Positions 11,395-23,439 of a stretch of DNA of 64,000 bases are shown here, piece after piece; positions within the stretch are counted from its first letter, which is position 1, and every line of letters begins with the position of its first letter. A program made the translations under genes and the position numbers. The notes beneath the pieces were generated by a model. The model did not search any database. It was not told the DNA's origin and worked only from the letters and a program-made list of their open reading frames with translations. The DNA comes from Diorhabda sublineata. Lineage: Eukaryota; Arthropoda; Insecta; Coleoptera; Chrysomelidae. The stretch spans positions 11,587,312 through 11,651,311 of the forward strand of contig NC_079483.1 in NCBI RefSeq assembly GCF_026230105.1, written 5' to 3'.

Positions 11395-12110
11395 GGTTTA
11401 AGTCGGACACTGAAAAATGGATGATAATAAGCTAACGGAGATACTATACGCAGACGACAGATACACCAATGTACAGAGAATGAATATGAATGACAATGAA
11501 CAAACACAAAACTGATTATAATAAACATAAGATGAAATTAGGAGAATCAGATATAGAGCAGATCAAAAAGCTTAGATACCTTGGCATGGCTTTAAAACAA
11601 GATGGAAGATTAGTACAAGAGATGAACAAGGAAATTGGGGCTAGAAGATTCTTCAATGCAATTGAGTTTCTAGCCAAAAAGTAAATAGAATGGAATAAAA
11701 ACAGAAATATATATAAAAAATACCCATGCAAATATTGACTAAAAAAAATGGAGAATAAATAAAGATACAACAAAATAACGTTGTAAGAGGAAATTTGGAA
11801 AATAAAATTTAAATTTAAAACTGAATCGAAGGATAATTGATGTTGTAGGACGATATTATGAGAATAGAAGAAGAACGATTAATACGGAAGTTATATGAAG
11901 CATGAACTTACGAAACAAAGAAATGAAGAGTGAGGAGGAACTGGACTGATATTGTAAGTGAAAATCGAGGAATATGTTGGTAGAAAATGGAGCAAAAGAC
12001 ACAAGGTAGAAAAGAATGAAACTGCTATGAAAAATGGAGCTCAAGTAATAACTCAACACCAGCATGCCTTACACCTGAAAAGATAGAATGGCTTAAGGAT
12101 TAAGTAAGTA
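11395..12110 (+). mobile_element. LINE ORF2 remnant with 3' tail
   Basis: The plus strand shows ILYADD at about 11440, then IEQIKKLRYLGMALKQDGR at about 11550, and ends with LTPEKIEWLKD at about 12070-12100. This is the order of the polymerase active site, the YLG block and the C-terminus of a LINE ORF2 protein. The last motif is also seen at the end of the fragment at 30400-30690, indicating one family. The frame is heavily broken. Confidence 0.65.
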
Positions 12111-12429
12111 AGTGTTTTCAGCGAATTTAGTTAAAGTGAGTTTTGTGGATGTATCGGAAGATATTTCTATAGATTCATCGCCAAGATACTATTTTTCTAG
12201 ATATTCAATTAAGTCAACTACAAGGCAAAGCCGAATAAATAAACTGAGAAATATAAAATTTATCACGAATCAATAAATTTTTTCAGTTTAAGAAGTAGAA
12301 GCTAAACTTTTAGACATCTAGTGGGATGAAATTCATTATTTACAGAGGAATATCAGAGTGGGTGAAATCGTGAAATCTTGGGCGAAATTATACAACCGTT
12401 TTCTTTGAATACACTTGACGAGCTTTGAC

Positions 12430-13110
12430 CAAATTTTGAATTACCATTCATTGAATTGTATCCATAAATTGGTTATATCTAATCGTAAATTTAAATTGCG
12501 TGAAATGGCTAAGGCCGTGGAAATATCAGGAGGCAGAGTGTTCACAATTATGCATGAACATTTGACCATTGAAAGCTTTTTTCAAAGTAGGCGCTGCGTT
12601 TACTCACAGTCGATTAAAAACGACAACGTGTTGATGATTCATAACAATGTTTGCCCAGGTTCACAGATTTTTTGCGTCGATATGCGACTATAGATGATCC
12701 ATCACTTCACTCCGGAATCGAAACAATTATCATCTGAGTGGACTGCAGCCGGTGAATCACGTCGGAAACGCTCAAAGGCACAACAGTCAGTTAGGAGGGT
12801 TATGGGATGCGCACGGAATATTGTGGAACCTCTGTTTCACCAAGATGATGCACCGATTCACAAGTCAATGGCAACGATGGTTATATGGAAATAATTACAC
12901 TTCGAATTTCTTTCTCATCCACCGTATAGTTCAGATTTGGACCCCAGTGACTACTGTCTATTCACTGATCTCAAAAAAGCTTGCCAGTAAGAAATTCACC
13001 TCGAATGAAAAAGCAATTGCTGAAACTGAAGCCTATTTTGAGGTAAAAGATAAATCCTTCCGCAAACACGACATCGAGAAGTCAGAAAAGCTGTAAAGAT
13101 GTAAATCCAA
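12430..13110 (+). pseudogene. mariner transposase pseudogene
   Basis: Plus-strand frames give, in order, an N-terminal HTH stretch (KLREMAKAVEIS, then IMHEHLTIES), HHFTPESKQLSSEWTAAGES, LFHQDDAPIHKSMATM, DPSDYCLFTDLKKA and AETEAYFEVKDKSF. This is the domain order of a mariner (DD34D) transposase, closest in memory to the mauritiana subfamily. The catalytic aspartate in HQDDAP and that in PSDY are present. A segment between the EWTAAGES block and HQDDAP is largely deleted, and at least three frameshifts or stops disrupt the frame. Confidence 0.85.
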
Positions 13111-13119
13111 AAAGGAGCC

Positions 13120-15260
13120 TCGTCTTAAAATGGACCTAACTGCTTATCCACTTAACAACACTGGGAATTCTGACAATTTTGAACAAAAGCACCAAAAACA
13201 TCTTCGATTGGGGCAAATTTATTAGTGCATTTTGTTATTTTGTTTTTTCTCTCGTTTCAAAATAGTTGAATCTTAGAAGGCACATGATATGTTGAAATCT
13301 GTTACGAGACAAGATTCTAGAGGCCGACATAAAGCTGGATTTTTGTTCCATAGTACACAAATATTGGATGTTTTACATCGTCTGCAAAAAAGAAGAACGA
13401 TAAATGCTCCCATTTCACCCTTCACAAAAGGAAAGATACCCACCATCTCTAACTTGCAAAAACTTCATCATTAAATATATTTGGAATCCATGAAAGCGTT
13501 GACGCCAAGAAACGGAGACTCCTAGCCGTTTGAACGATTGGGATTTGTACCGCAGTTGATTTTCAGCATAAGCAATATTTCACATACCAAATGGGGTGCA
13601 GCTGGACCCAAAGGACCTCTCTATAATTAGTAACAATAAGAAGCCATTCAATTTTTTTGTATCACTTTGAAAATATCCCCAGAAGTTTATGCCAGGAGTT
13701 CAACTATATAATGATGATTGCGATTAGTGCGCCATTTCTGAGATGTTGTGTAACTCAAGAAGAATGCGTTTGGAATAAGAAAGTTCTTATTAGCCACTGT
13801 CATAAGACACATCCTGTTAATTGATGTCTGAAGAAATTGCGCATTCACAAATACAAATCGACGTGTCCAAATGATTTTCCCAACACGCATTCATTCATTT
13901 AATAACGAATATAACGAATTTATTCCGTTTGGCTGTTTCACACCGTATGCTAGCATCATGTAGAGGCAAAAAGCAAGAGATTTGTTTTATTTATGTCACG
14001 AGCTCGCCGAAACAGATTGGATATTACAGCAATGACGCATCCATCGCACATTGCCAATATTATCAAAATTTCCCTGAAATTAAGTAATTGTTACAGCGTA
14101 AAGAAGGTCAAAAAAGTTGTGATTTGGGTTATTATTGAGTTCAAATTATTAACAATGAGGTCTAAATCGAGAAAGCTCCATTGCAACAAATGTAAAGAGT
14201 TGAATTGAAACTATTATAAATGGCGATAATAAAATTTAAAAGGAAACTTTTTTCTTTTGTTTTTCGTTGATAAATTGCCTTATTGGCAACACCTTGTACA
14301 TTGAAACAAAATTCTCAACATTTTCAATTGTATATCCATATTGTCAATTCCAATTGTTACTCAATTCCATCATTGTATATACAACTGATGGAATTGTGTA
14401 ACTGAAATATCAAAAAATTTTATTTGTAGGCTTCCACTTGTTGATATTAATGCAAATAAGGGACTTTATCTTCTCATTTTTATTAAAACAAATCAATAAC
14501 AAACCACTAGACATAATGTATGATAGCGGAACTTGTTTTCATCACAAGTGTAGCCAAAAAACAAATATATAGTGAATATAATTAATTGATAACAAATTTT
14601 ATAAACTTTTTATCTTAACTATAGGTAACAAACTTCAAGAAAACATGAATAAATTGATGATAGTATGTGAACTATTGGTATTTTTTATAATCATAAAATC
14701 ACACACGAATTCATAATGAAGACTGGAATGGAATAAATCTGAATAATCTCACTTCTTTAAACATATGAAAAATAGTGGAGAACATTTTTTTCAAATGGAA
14801 TTAATACATAATAATTTCTAGTCTGCGTATTTCTATTGAGGAGCTATCCTCAAAGATAAATTGATACAGGATGTAAAAAAGGCTAAGTGATGAAGGATAA
14901 TTGTAAGCTCGATCAAAACAAAACAAAAAGAATGGCATATATGGATTGTCTCATTCAGAAGCACACGTATTTTCGTATTTAATAAAATAATACAATCAGT
15001 CTTCAAGTTTGTATTATCTATAATTGCAGCTGTTGATTCAACACTCAAGAACTATCGACATTTCAATTTTGCCTTCCTATATAGTTACTCTAACCTTACG
15101 ATTATTAAAAAGATACAGCGTACAAATTATATAAGACCACACATTAACAACTAGACATCCAGAGGAGATGATGTAGCTCTACAATAATGCAGATAATTGC
15201 ATTGAAAGAAGAGAGTAACAAAGCTACAAATTAAAAAGGAATAACTGACCTAGTCTCCAG
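13120..15260. other. Intergenic, one hairpin repeat
   Basis: No gene was recognised. The only structure is the imperfect palindrome at 14356-14401. A 67-codon frame on the minus strand (13890-13687) faintly recalls a Tc1-type transposase but was not supportable. Confidence 0.4.
14356..14401. repeat. Palindromic hairpin
   Basis: CAATTCCATCA (14362-14372) is the exact reverse complement of TGATGGAATTG (14386-14396). Between them TTGTATATACAA is itself a palindrome, and one extra C forms a bulge. The arms continue outward with GTTAC and GTAAC. Confidence 0.8.
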
Positions 15261-15269
15261 ATTCTAATG

Positions 15270-15510
15270 TACCCTATATACATCCACAAAACCTAGAAGA
15301 ACAAGCTATAACACTTAAAGAATATTCCAAATGTTACTTAAAGAATTACCAAATGCCAAAGCAGTAGGAAACTAAGGTATAGTTGTAGAATTGCTGAAAT
15401 ATTTGGGTAATCGTAGCAGGTATATATACCTATTGCCTAAAATCACCCAAATGGAACTATTTCATGTCAAAACTTTTCTGAAGTTTTATGGAATAAAAAA
15501 AACCTGAAAT
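15270..15510 (+). mobile_element. LINE reverse transcriptase N-terminal fragment
   Basis: The plus-strand frame reads LKELPNAKAVGN, a stop, then GIVVELLKYLGN. This corresponds to the conserved block before the LINE polymerase (LK.LKN.KA.G.DGI..ELLK). It is short and broken. Confidence 0.6.
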
Positions 15511-15519
15511 CCTTAGCCA

Positions 15520-16080
15520 ATAGCTGCAGAAAAAAAATAACCACAATAATTTATATTTTTTTAATAAATTGTATGTAAAATGTAAAACGATTCATAATAA
15601 ATGTTGGAAATAACTACCTTTAGCCAAAATAAATTAACGTATTCTACGGATTGTCATGGATTGCCGTACACGTTTAGGAAAAAATTAAATCAATTCATCA
15701 ATTTTAGTCACCACCTTTTAAGGGTTATCACACTCAAAGGGTGGGCTGAGGAAATTTTATCATAGAAAAGATTCATATCAATTTCATACCAGCAATTACC
15801 TCCATGTTGCCACATGAATTTCGAAACACCCTATATGTAATCATATTGAATTATTTTTCTCGTTTGATTTGATTTGATTTTGGTGAGTTGATTTCTATGT
15901 ATATTCATATTTCGTATTTTCATTTTTATACATCGTAATTTACTTTTAATATGATATTTATGCTTGTGTGTATATTTGTGTACCTATATATGAATATGTA
16001 TATAAAGGGTGATTGATTAGTATGATAAAATTCAGTCCCTCATTTATCCTTTGAGATATCAATTTGAAAATTCAAGGGAT
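15520..16080. other. Intergenic, nothing recognised
   Basis: AT-rich DNA with no coding signal. The strings ACACCCTATAT (about 15825) and AAAGGGTGAT (about 16005) resemble element ends but do not pair well. Confidence 0.4.
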
Positions 16081-16082
16081 AC

Positions 16083-16115
16083 AATGATTAGGTTAGGTTA
16101 GGTTAGGTAATCATT
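16083..16115. repeat. Short TTAGG telomere-type repeat inside an inverted repeat
   Basis: GGTTAGGTTAGGTTAGG at 16091-16107 is made of the insect telomere unit. It is bracketed by AATGATTA (16083-16090) and its exact reverse complement TAATCATT (16108-16115). Confidence 0.8.
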
Positions 16116-16149
16116 AACTTTGAGAATTTGTCTGATTTTATTATTATTA

Positions 16150-16590
16150 TTAGTATAGAATTCAGTGCTACTTAGATGTTCAGTATTGTGTATGAGCCCT
16201 TTTATTGTCCCTAATTTATGTCTCCAAGGATATTTCGAATGAAAATTGGGTAGTCGGCTTGATGCTGATGGTTTGGAAAACTAATTTGACCATAATTCAC
16301 CATTGGGTCGCCTAATTACCAATGTTTCCAAGAAAGTGATAGCACCATCTAATTTTCCTTCATAGGTAAACTTGAAATTGGGATGATAGGAGTTGAAGGT
16401 ACGTATTACTGTCTTAATTTGTTGTTTTGGAATGGCTAAAATAGAATCATCAACATAAACTTCAACGAAATTAACTGAAAAGGGTAGTTGCTTCAAACTT
16501 TAAGTAACCGGATCATTCATGATCAAATTTGCCAAAACTGGGCTAGCAGGATTTTCCATGGCTGTGCCATCCAGTATTTTGAATGTTTAT
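16150..16590 (-). mobile_element. Penelope-like element reverse transcriptase fragment
   Basis: The minus strand reads ILDGTAMENPASPVLANLIM (about 16585-16525), then after two stops FVEVYVDDSILAIPK with the catalytic YVDD (about 16465-16420). FNSYHPNFKFTYEGK and a stretch resembling the fingers/thumb junction (KPSASSRLPNFHS) follow. The phrasing NPASPVLANL, YVDD and FNSYHP is characteristic of Penelope-like retroelements. In-frame stops show it is dead. No GIY-YIG endonuclease domain is attached to this copy. Confidence 0.8.
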
Positions 16591-16599
16591 GAGTCAACA

Positions 16600-17540
16600 C
16601 ACACTGACAGAACTAGTACTTAATGGTAGTAATTACGATAATTCCAACAGCTTTTATCATTCATGTTTTTGTTAATATTGGAAAAGTTTCGAAGTATACA
16701 TTCACTGATAGAAGAAAATTATTTCTTCTTACGGAATTATTGAAAACGTATGTTGTTTGCATAGGTTTAACTTATATATGAATGTATTGGTTTCTTTTCG
16801 CTTCTTTTGATTTATACAACAACGTTCTTATTTATTATGTTATATAGTTTGTCTTAGATGCACTGTGTATCTGATTATTCTTTTATTTCTAATTTAACCA
16901 TTTTCTTCATCAACGTTTGAGTTATTATGTACTATATGTTTTTAGCCTTGATAGAGATCGAAACATTGGCATTTTGAAAATTCTTGAACAGCTTTATTTC
17001 GAGTCCTCAACCCGCAACATTATTCTAAAGTTATTCTGAAGATAATAATGATTGTATCAGAATACGTGAAGATGTTTTTTTGATCAGTCCTGATTAAATT
17101 TCATCATATAGTATATTCCCCAATCAGGTTATTGCAAAAAAGTCTACTTACACTTGAGCCTAAATGAGAAAATTCCTGCACGATGTTAATTTTCTAGAGA
17201 AACTACTGACACAAGAAGTGGAAAATCGAGTGAAGGAGGGTTGACAATATGAATACAAACTACTGAAAATAAGTTGAGGGCACTACTATCGCTATACTGA
17301 AGGTTGTAGAATGAAGTTTCAGATGAGTTTGTTTCAGTATAATAGGCTTTCGAGTTAGAAACAACGTTAGTTTTTGTCGCTCAGTGTATTCATAGAAGTT
17401 ATCACCATGTTAATCCAAAATTTATCTTAGTTAATATTATGGTGAATGGATTTATGCAATTACGTTTTAAACTTTTTTTTCCGCATAATGATTGAGACAA
17501 AGTATTAAATGTTCACAGTATTTTTAATTATATATGCCGT
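16600..17540. other. Intergenic, nothing firm
   Basis: No gene was seen. GATAGAGATCGAAACATTGG at about 16951 resembles sequence found near ends of Penelope-like elements, but this is weak. Confidence 0.35.
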
Positions 17541-17544
17541 GAAA

Positions 17545-17885
17545 TTTCCAATGCCCATTTTTGTTTGTTTCATCAAGACAATGCACAAATCCGTTATTGC
17601 AATGGCCAAAACAAAGAATTAAAGTTTGAATTGCTAGCTCATGTACCCTATTTGCCAGATTTAGTCCCCCCGAATTATTTTCCGTTCCGAGACTTAAAAA
17701 TAATGGCTTGGCGGTCAAAGATTATCCAACATTGAAGAGGTGGGTCCATCATTTCATAACCGAAACAGAAAAACAATTAAAACAATGGACTGAAAACGAG
17801 GAACCGGCTCGAAAGAAGGCAAAGGATAAGTTCAACTGGACAAGAAAACCTAGCAGCAAGCTGAAGTATCATGGAAGAAGAAGAA
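17545..17885 (+). pseudogene. Rearranged mariner transposase fragments
   Basis: Plus-strand frames read HQDNAQIRYCNGQNKELKFE, then YLPDLVPPNYFPFRDLK (about 17570-17700): the catalytic aspartate block and the PYSPDLAP-type block of a mariner transposase. Immediately after (about 17730-17830) comes WVHHFITETEKQLKQWTENE, a block that normally lies upstream of the first. The order is therefore reversed, from two insertions or a rearrangement. Confidence 0.7.
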
Positions 17886-17889
17886 GTAC

Positions 17890-20200
17890 TTAATTCATAT
17901 AAAACTGTCTGCTTCTCCAGAAGAGAAAAAGTACAAAAGTACGTTTATTTCTCTTTAGTTTAGGTTAAGTTAGGTTAGGTTAGCTTTCGTATAAGCCAAG
18001 TTTACATTAAATTACAGTAGTTCATCACTTTTTATGAGTATTAGACCTATAGCATACCTTGAGTTGACGACTAGCAATAGCCCTTGTTTTTACTGGATAT
18101 TTTTTTCATATAAACAGTGATGACATTTTCGGATATATTTTGAACTCTGTTTACCAGAGTCCACTTGTGTTATAACATCTCCGTTGCGGCTAAGCAAGTA
18201 TCTGATGGAGTATTATTTATTGAATCATCACTGGAATCACTCATTTCCACTAATATTTTTCTTAGAAGCTATAGAAATATTTTGACAAATTATTACAGAA
18301 CGTAAATATTGATTGGTGGACTTCTATTCTATTTAGAAAAATGAAATAAAACAGAAAACGTTACTGCACATTATTAATCTCTGTCACCTGTCATCCAATT
18401 TTTTACTATCGCGTTCCCTATGCTGGGTATAAGAAATCATACCCCATGTGATTGTGGAAAAAAATTATTTATATATGCATTGAAAAATCTCTTGCCTCTG
18501 TCACACCCTAAACATTTAATACAGAGTTATTATTCCTATTGTTTCACTCTATTTACTTATTGGCACTTATATGTATTTTTAATTTATTTCCATTTGATCT
18601 GTCCAATTTCCAGTACTACTTTAAGTTTTTGGAATAAAATTTTGACAAAACAACACACAAGTGGACAACTAATAGGTCTGACTAAGGAGATGAGTCTAGA
18701 AAAATGGGAAGAAATAATGGAATCGTTCATTTAGAGTCAATTTGAAGCTATTTTATTTTCAATTTTCATGATTAACTACTAACCACCACTGAATTACAAC
18801 GCAAAACTCCTAGAGTAATAATTTGAAGGTCTTTCTGACTATAATATATTTATCCAAATAAGAAATATTGTTTATAAATTCATAAATCATTATCACTGAC
18901 GAATTCTGTAGATTAGTTTTACTTCTTTGTACATTTTTAGGTTTCTTCTCATGATAATGTGATTGCGTTCACGAAACGAAACTTTATTCCATTTAACACG
19001 AAATACTGTCACGATATCTGCATTTGAGCTTAGGTACAACAATTTTTCGAAGACATTTTTTTAAGTTGAATCAAAATGACATATTAGAGTGATTTTTCAT
19101 ACCAATATTTTTATATTCTAGCGACTGATCAACACCGTGGTATTAATTTATATTGCAAACCGAGAACAGTATATCATTTCATATACTGATTGCTAAGTGA
19201 TATGAAATATATAAAAAAAACTAACAGAGGAAACCAATGTGGTGCTAAGTGTTTTATTCGCAGTAAAACAAAGTGCAACGATTAACTGCGGGTCTAACTT
19301 TATATTGCTATAGTTGTGATTACTGCAAAAATAACAAGTTGTTCATATATAGAACCGAACAAATCGGTCTCTACTCTGACATTAATCACAGTAGATACAG
19401 ACATAACAAAACTGGGAAGCACCAGAGCCATGATAAGTACTTCACGTGCAGCACAAGGAAAAATCCTAACCTCAGAGCTTATAATTCACGGAAAATGTAT
19501 CCTCAAAAGCCTCCGATTAAAAAGGAACAATCTTTGGTGTGTTGTTCAACGAGAGAAATGGATACCAAGAAGGTATTGACAAAGGAATTATAGTCAAATG
19601 ATATATGGTCAAACATAAGTGATTACCCGATATCGACGCCAAAGCCAAAGATAAATGAATCAAACAAGATGATAAAATAACGAAAACATCAATCCAGAAC
19701 ATTGTTCAGTTGGTACAAGACTATGTGACAAAAAACTACTATTAGAAAGAGTTTAATGTACATAACCTCAAAGGAGTAGCTGAATTAGATACAGAAAAAT
19801 TGGAAAAACTTCATTTTGGGCAAAAAATTGCTTAAAATAAGCTATAAAATGGAAAATTCCGTTGAATAGTTGACTAATTTAATCTTAGCGCAGATTGCTC
19901 ATCAAATTATCAAGTTCCGCGAAAATCAGGCTTAACATATTTGCCAACACTACATAGGTTTATTATTTTCACAATTAATTTGCAGTAATCAAGTTCACCG
20001 GAAGTAATATCGAAGTATTTTAAGCTAGTAGAGGGAGAATTTATAACATTTTTAAACTGTACGTGATGTGGAATGGTCTTCATGTTGTTTTTATGATCCC
20101 GACCTAACCCAGTAATTCAAATTGAGTACTTGATGAAAAAAAGTGTAACCTGAAGGCTTTAAGCCTCCAAGTGGATCGAGGCTAATCTAGGTCAAGGTTT
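17890..20200. other. Intergenic, short TTAGG tract, otherwise nothing recognised
   Basis: A degenerate TTAGG tract lies at 17959-17984. Open frames of about 105 codons at 18420-18734 and 19273-19593 have no recognisable domains and low-complexity or overlapping-frame character. They are not called as genes. Confidence 0.4.
17959..17984. repeat. Degenerate TTAGG telomere-type tract
   Basis: About five units of TTAGG, one changed to TTAAG, visible directly. It lies about 75 bases past a mariner relic. Confidence 0.7.
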
Positions 20201-20204
20201 CCCA

Positions 20205-20750
20205 TACTAACCTAACTCTATTTTGGGCCCTCTCCTATATCATCTTTGTTAATGATTTACCGGAAGCCATCGTATCTTATTTGCAGATGATATCACAACC
20301 TTATCAGATGATACAAAAGTGAGTGATAATATCTATTAATTCAGTGGTTCAAGGCTAATGAATTAATGAGGACAAAATATTTCCTTTTTAGTGTAAACAA
20401 ATGAGTCATGAAATCGGAGCTAGTGAAAACTACTATGCATTTACTTGGATACCAATTGAAGATAGGCACCTCAAAAAAAATATTTGTATTACAGAAAACA
20501 GTGATAAGGATCATATACAATGTACCCAAAAACACATATTGCCGAGAAATACTGAAAAAACTTAAAATATTGCCTCTTCTGTGAAACTCACCAAAACAAA
20601 TATGTTTTGACGAAACATAAAGATATTTATCATTATTTCACTAGAAATGATGAGGACATTATACATTTAGAGTCTAGATTGAATGCATGTCACACGGCAA
20701 ATCATACATATTTTCGTTTGGGATATTTTTATTCTTTCAAAACTTCTAAC
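20205..20750 (+). mobile_element. Jockey/CR1-type LINE ORF2 C-terminal part
   Basis: Plus-strand frames give FVNDLPEAIVS, LFADDITTLSDDTK (polymerase active-site region in shifted frames) and KANELM. Then come VLQKTVIRIIYNVPKNTYCR and DIYHYFTRNDEDIIHLESRL, followed by YFRLGYFYSF. This is the order at the end of jockey- or CR1-like ORF2 proteins (INDLP, FADD, LQK.A.R.I, YNTR). Frameshifts are present. It collides near 20750 with an oppositely oriented transposase. Confidence 0.75.
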
Positions 20751-21240
20751 AATGAAGTTTGGATCTGGAAATATCGGAGCCAACTCAGGTATAATACTAT
20801 TTTCCAATAAATCCACGAAATCCTTAACGAAAAAGGGACCAATTATTTTGTCGCCTATTATTACAGGCCATATATTCAGTTTTTCGGAAAATTGGGTTTG
20901 GGATTCACGCATCCAACGAGGATTGTTACGTGACCAGTATCTAGAACTATGCTGATTCACATTTCCGTACAAAAAGTGACTCATCGCAGCACATAACATT
21001 ACTTAAAAAATTTTAATCGTTTTGATTGCAATCATTAGGTCTGCAAAAATATTCACTTTTATCAAAATAGTCAACTGACAATTTTTGAACTAACGTTACT
21101 TTTTATGGATGGAATTTATTATCACGTAAAATTTTTATTGTTTCCATTTTTGCAAAATATCAAGTTCCCTGGATATTTGTCTAGTACTCAAGCTGGATCG
21201 TCTTTTAACATGACATAAACATCTAAAGATTTGTTTCCAG
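20667..21240 (-). pseudogene. Tc1/IS630-type DDE transposase remnant
   Basis: On the minus strand, SSLSTRQISRELDI (about 21210-21160) is the helix-turn-helix block that precedes the DDE domain. After a degraded gap comes CDES / HFLYGNVNQHSSRYWSRNNP (frameshifted), then REKLNIW-like KLNIWPVIIGDKIIGPFFV (about 20990-20820). These match a common insect transposase family (SDE..F..NG.VN.HN.RYW, NVW.GI.GD.IIGP.F). The first catalytic aspartate (CDES) survives; the distal end is missing. Confidence 0.75.
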
Positions 21241-21417
21241 TTGATGCAGTTTGTTGATCGATTTCGATTTATTGGAGGGCGAAACATTTTCAGTTTCTCT
21301 ATAGTTAAATAAATCAACATGAGAGATAGAATGTAAAAGAGCTCCACGAATTTTAGATTTCCAATTATTTCATTCCAAACCTTCGAAATTGGGTGTAAAA
21401 TTGAGAATTCCAATTCG

Positions 21418-21640
21418 ATGAAGTGTATTTGGTATTTAGAGTCAACACCACGGAATTTGTTGAAATCGCCGCCGACGGAAGTGTCTATCCTACTTTATTC
21501 TACCGTGGTTCAGATCCGTTTCCATTGCATATCGATTAAACAAACATTGCAAACTTCATGCAATTCGATATCTAATAGCGGCCAGAGGAGAATTGTTATT
21601 ATAACCATAATATGTTAACTTGAAAACAGAAATTCTGAAG
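21418..21640 (+). repeat. Dispersed repeat, copy 1 (inverted relative to 24755-24985)
   Basis: Shares in order GTGTATTTGG, AGAGTCAACA, ACGGAAGTGTCT, TTCCATTG and CATGCAATTCGAT with the reverse complement of 24755-24985. It adjoins the transposase remnant and may be its 5' flank. Confidence 0.7.
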
Positions 21641-21649
21641 ATTAGCGCT

Positions 21650-23400
21650 GTTGAAACATATATTTAACTAATAATCTCAAACATAAATGTACGTGGTCGT
21701 ACAAAAAAAGGTAGTTACTTGGTTCTTATTTGAAAGTGAACCACCAGTGCTGCCAGAGCCAGTCACTTAAGCCAAGGATATGCCGGGTAATGCTTCAGGA
21801 GTTCGAAACAATCAATTTCAGTGGTAAAAATCTCTTTGTGGAACAAGCTAAGGTCAGTATATTCGAAACAATTGTTCAAATTCACAATATAGTGCGAGAA
21901 ATTGTAGAGTGTGCTTTCAGGGAGATGGGTGATGAATTTGCTCAAAATCTACTACAAAGCCGTTCGTTTAACAACTTCGCAGAGGCTGACTATGCTCAAT
22001 ACCAATACAAATGAGTTTTACAACATTTCGTTACCAAAAATGAACCGTCAATCCACCACAATATACCAGAGACTAGAAAGAAGTTTCCATAGTAGGTTTG
22101 TCGAGATGAAACGATGCAGAAGAAAGTTAGGTTGGTTTCTCGACAAATTAAGTCATGGGATGCGATTACGTGTTATTTCGAAAGGTTGGAAGAACTAACA
22201 GCTAATATTATATCGACTGATTGGTTCAACATAATGAAGAGTGGAATGTGCACTTTTGTGGCAGAAATCCGTTAATTGGGCGGATATTTTCTTATTCGCC
22301 TTATACTCCTAATTTCATCTTTTTTTAAGTAAAAATAGAAAAAGAAAAAGTTTTAACGTTTTGGAAGGATTCGGCAGACTAATACCTATTTCCTTAACAA
22401 AGGTTGTTTTGTGAAGAGTACGGAAATCTTGCATGAAATGTTCAAAAATTGAGTGAGACCACTTTGAAATATTATCATGAAAACTGATCTTGTTTCGTTC
22501 GTAAAGTCACGAAGTTATCAAGATTCCCTCGTAGAATGTATAAATAATATTTATCCAAAGCTACTTCGAAATTAAGTGAAAATGGAAAGACAGACTAGAG
22601 AAACAAAAAAGTACAAATGACTAATGCAGCTTTTAAATTAGCTCGAAAACAAACGCTAAATATAAATTACTTCTGCAGTATGATCAGCTATTGACTATGA
22701 TAAAAATATGAAATATAACGATCTCACTGTCTCAGCTTTATATTCATTGGAATTAATTTAAACCGACAATTTTAGTTGAAATACTAAAAATTATATAATT
22801 CCCATAGATTCTGTATAGAGTTAATGAAGTATTGAATAGTTTGACAATGTATAGTGAAGTATTTAAAGTAAGCACACCACTGAGTCGTGTTAAGTATGCA
22901 TTGAATGTGGGAAATTCACCGATTTCATTATTCGATTTCTATTGGTTTACCTAATTCTTCTCCACCGAAGCTCCAGCCAAATTCAAGTTTCTGAGTAAAT
23001 ACATAGATACCTCGAACGCAAACACATTTTATTTACATAAACGACTGCGACGTTGATAACAAATTTCCCGTAGGAGAAAAACATTATTTTTTCATAAATT
23101 TAAACCAAAAAAGAGAATTACTGCTAGCAGGTGAATTTATTCATTTATTCAGTCAGTGAAAAAGTATTGCATCAGACATTTCGCACAGAATACAAAGTAA
23201 TAGGAAAATTAATGCTCACAACAAGAAAGTTTTCGTCCACCTACACTAATATACAGAGGTGAATACACGATACATTATGCGGGATGATGCAATTACGTTC
23301 TAGAATTTCATTATCCACTCTATACAATTCTATGATTCAAAGCGTAATTATCCGAAACCAACTTCTTTGACCTCTTGTACACAAATATAAGGGACCCTGC
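21650..23400. other. Intergenic, no gene recognised
   Basis: Overlapping plus-strand frames at 21730-22198 (about 95 codons each) have fairly balanced composition but no family was recognised and no splice structure is evident. Left uncalled. Confidence 0.35.
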
Positions 23401-23439
23401 AAGAAGTAAATCTATTTTTGGAGGATGAATCAAATACCT

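Noticed and set aside
13687..13890. Minus-strand frame faintly like a Tc1-type transposase
   Set aside because: Only vague similarity around a possible aspartate block; no conserved motif could be pinned down.
15820..16015. ACACCCT and AGGGTGA strings as ends of a miniature transposon
   Set aside because: The two strings differ too much outside six bases and no target duplication was seen.
16930..17045. Possible hammerhead-ribozyme or Penelope-type terminal structure near CGAAACATTGG
   Set aside because: The paired helices and the conserved CTGATGA core could not be found together.
18420..18734. 104-codon plus-strand frame
   Set aside because: No recognised family and no splice or promoter support; aromatic and leucine-rich as expected for T-rich DNA.
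19273..19593. 106-codon frame overlapped by an 87-codon frame in another phase
   Set aside because: Two phases are open at once and neither resembles a known protein; left as unexplained.
21730..22198. Two overlapping frames of about 95 codons
   Set aside because: Fairly balanced composition but no recognised domain; could be a decayed element, not supportable as a gene.
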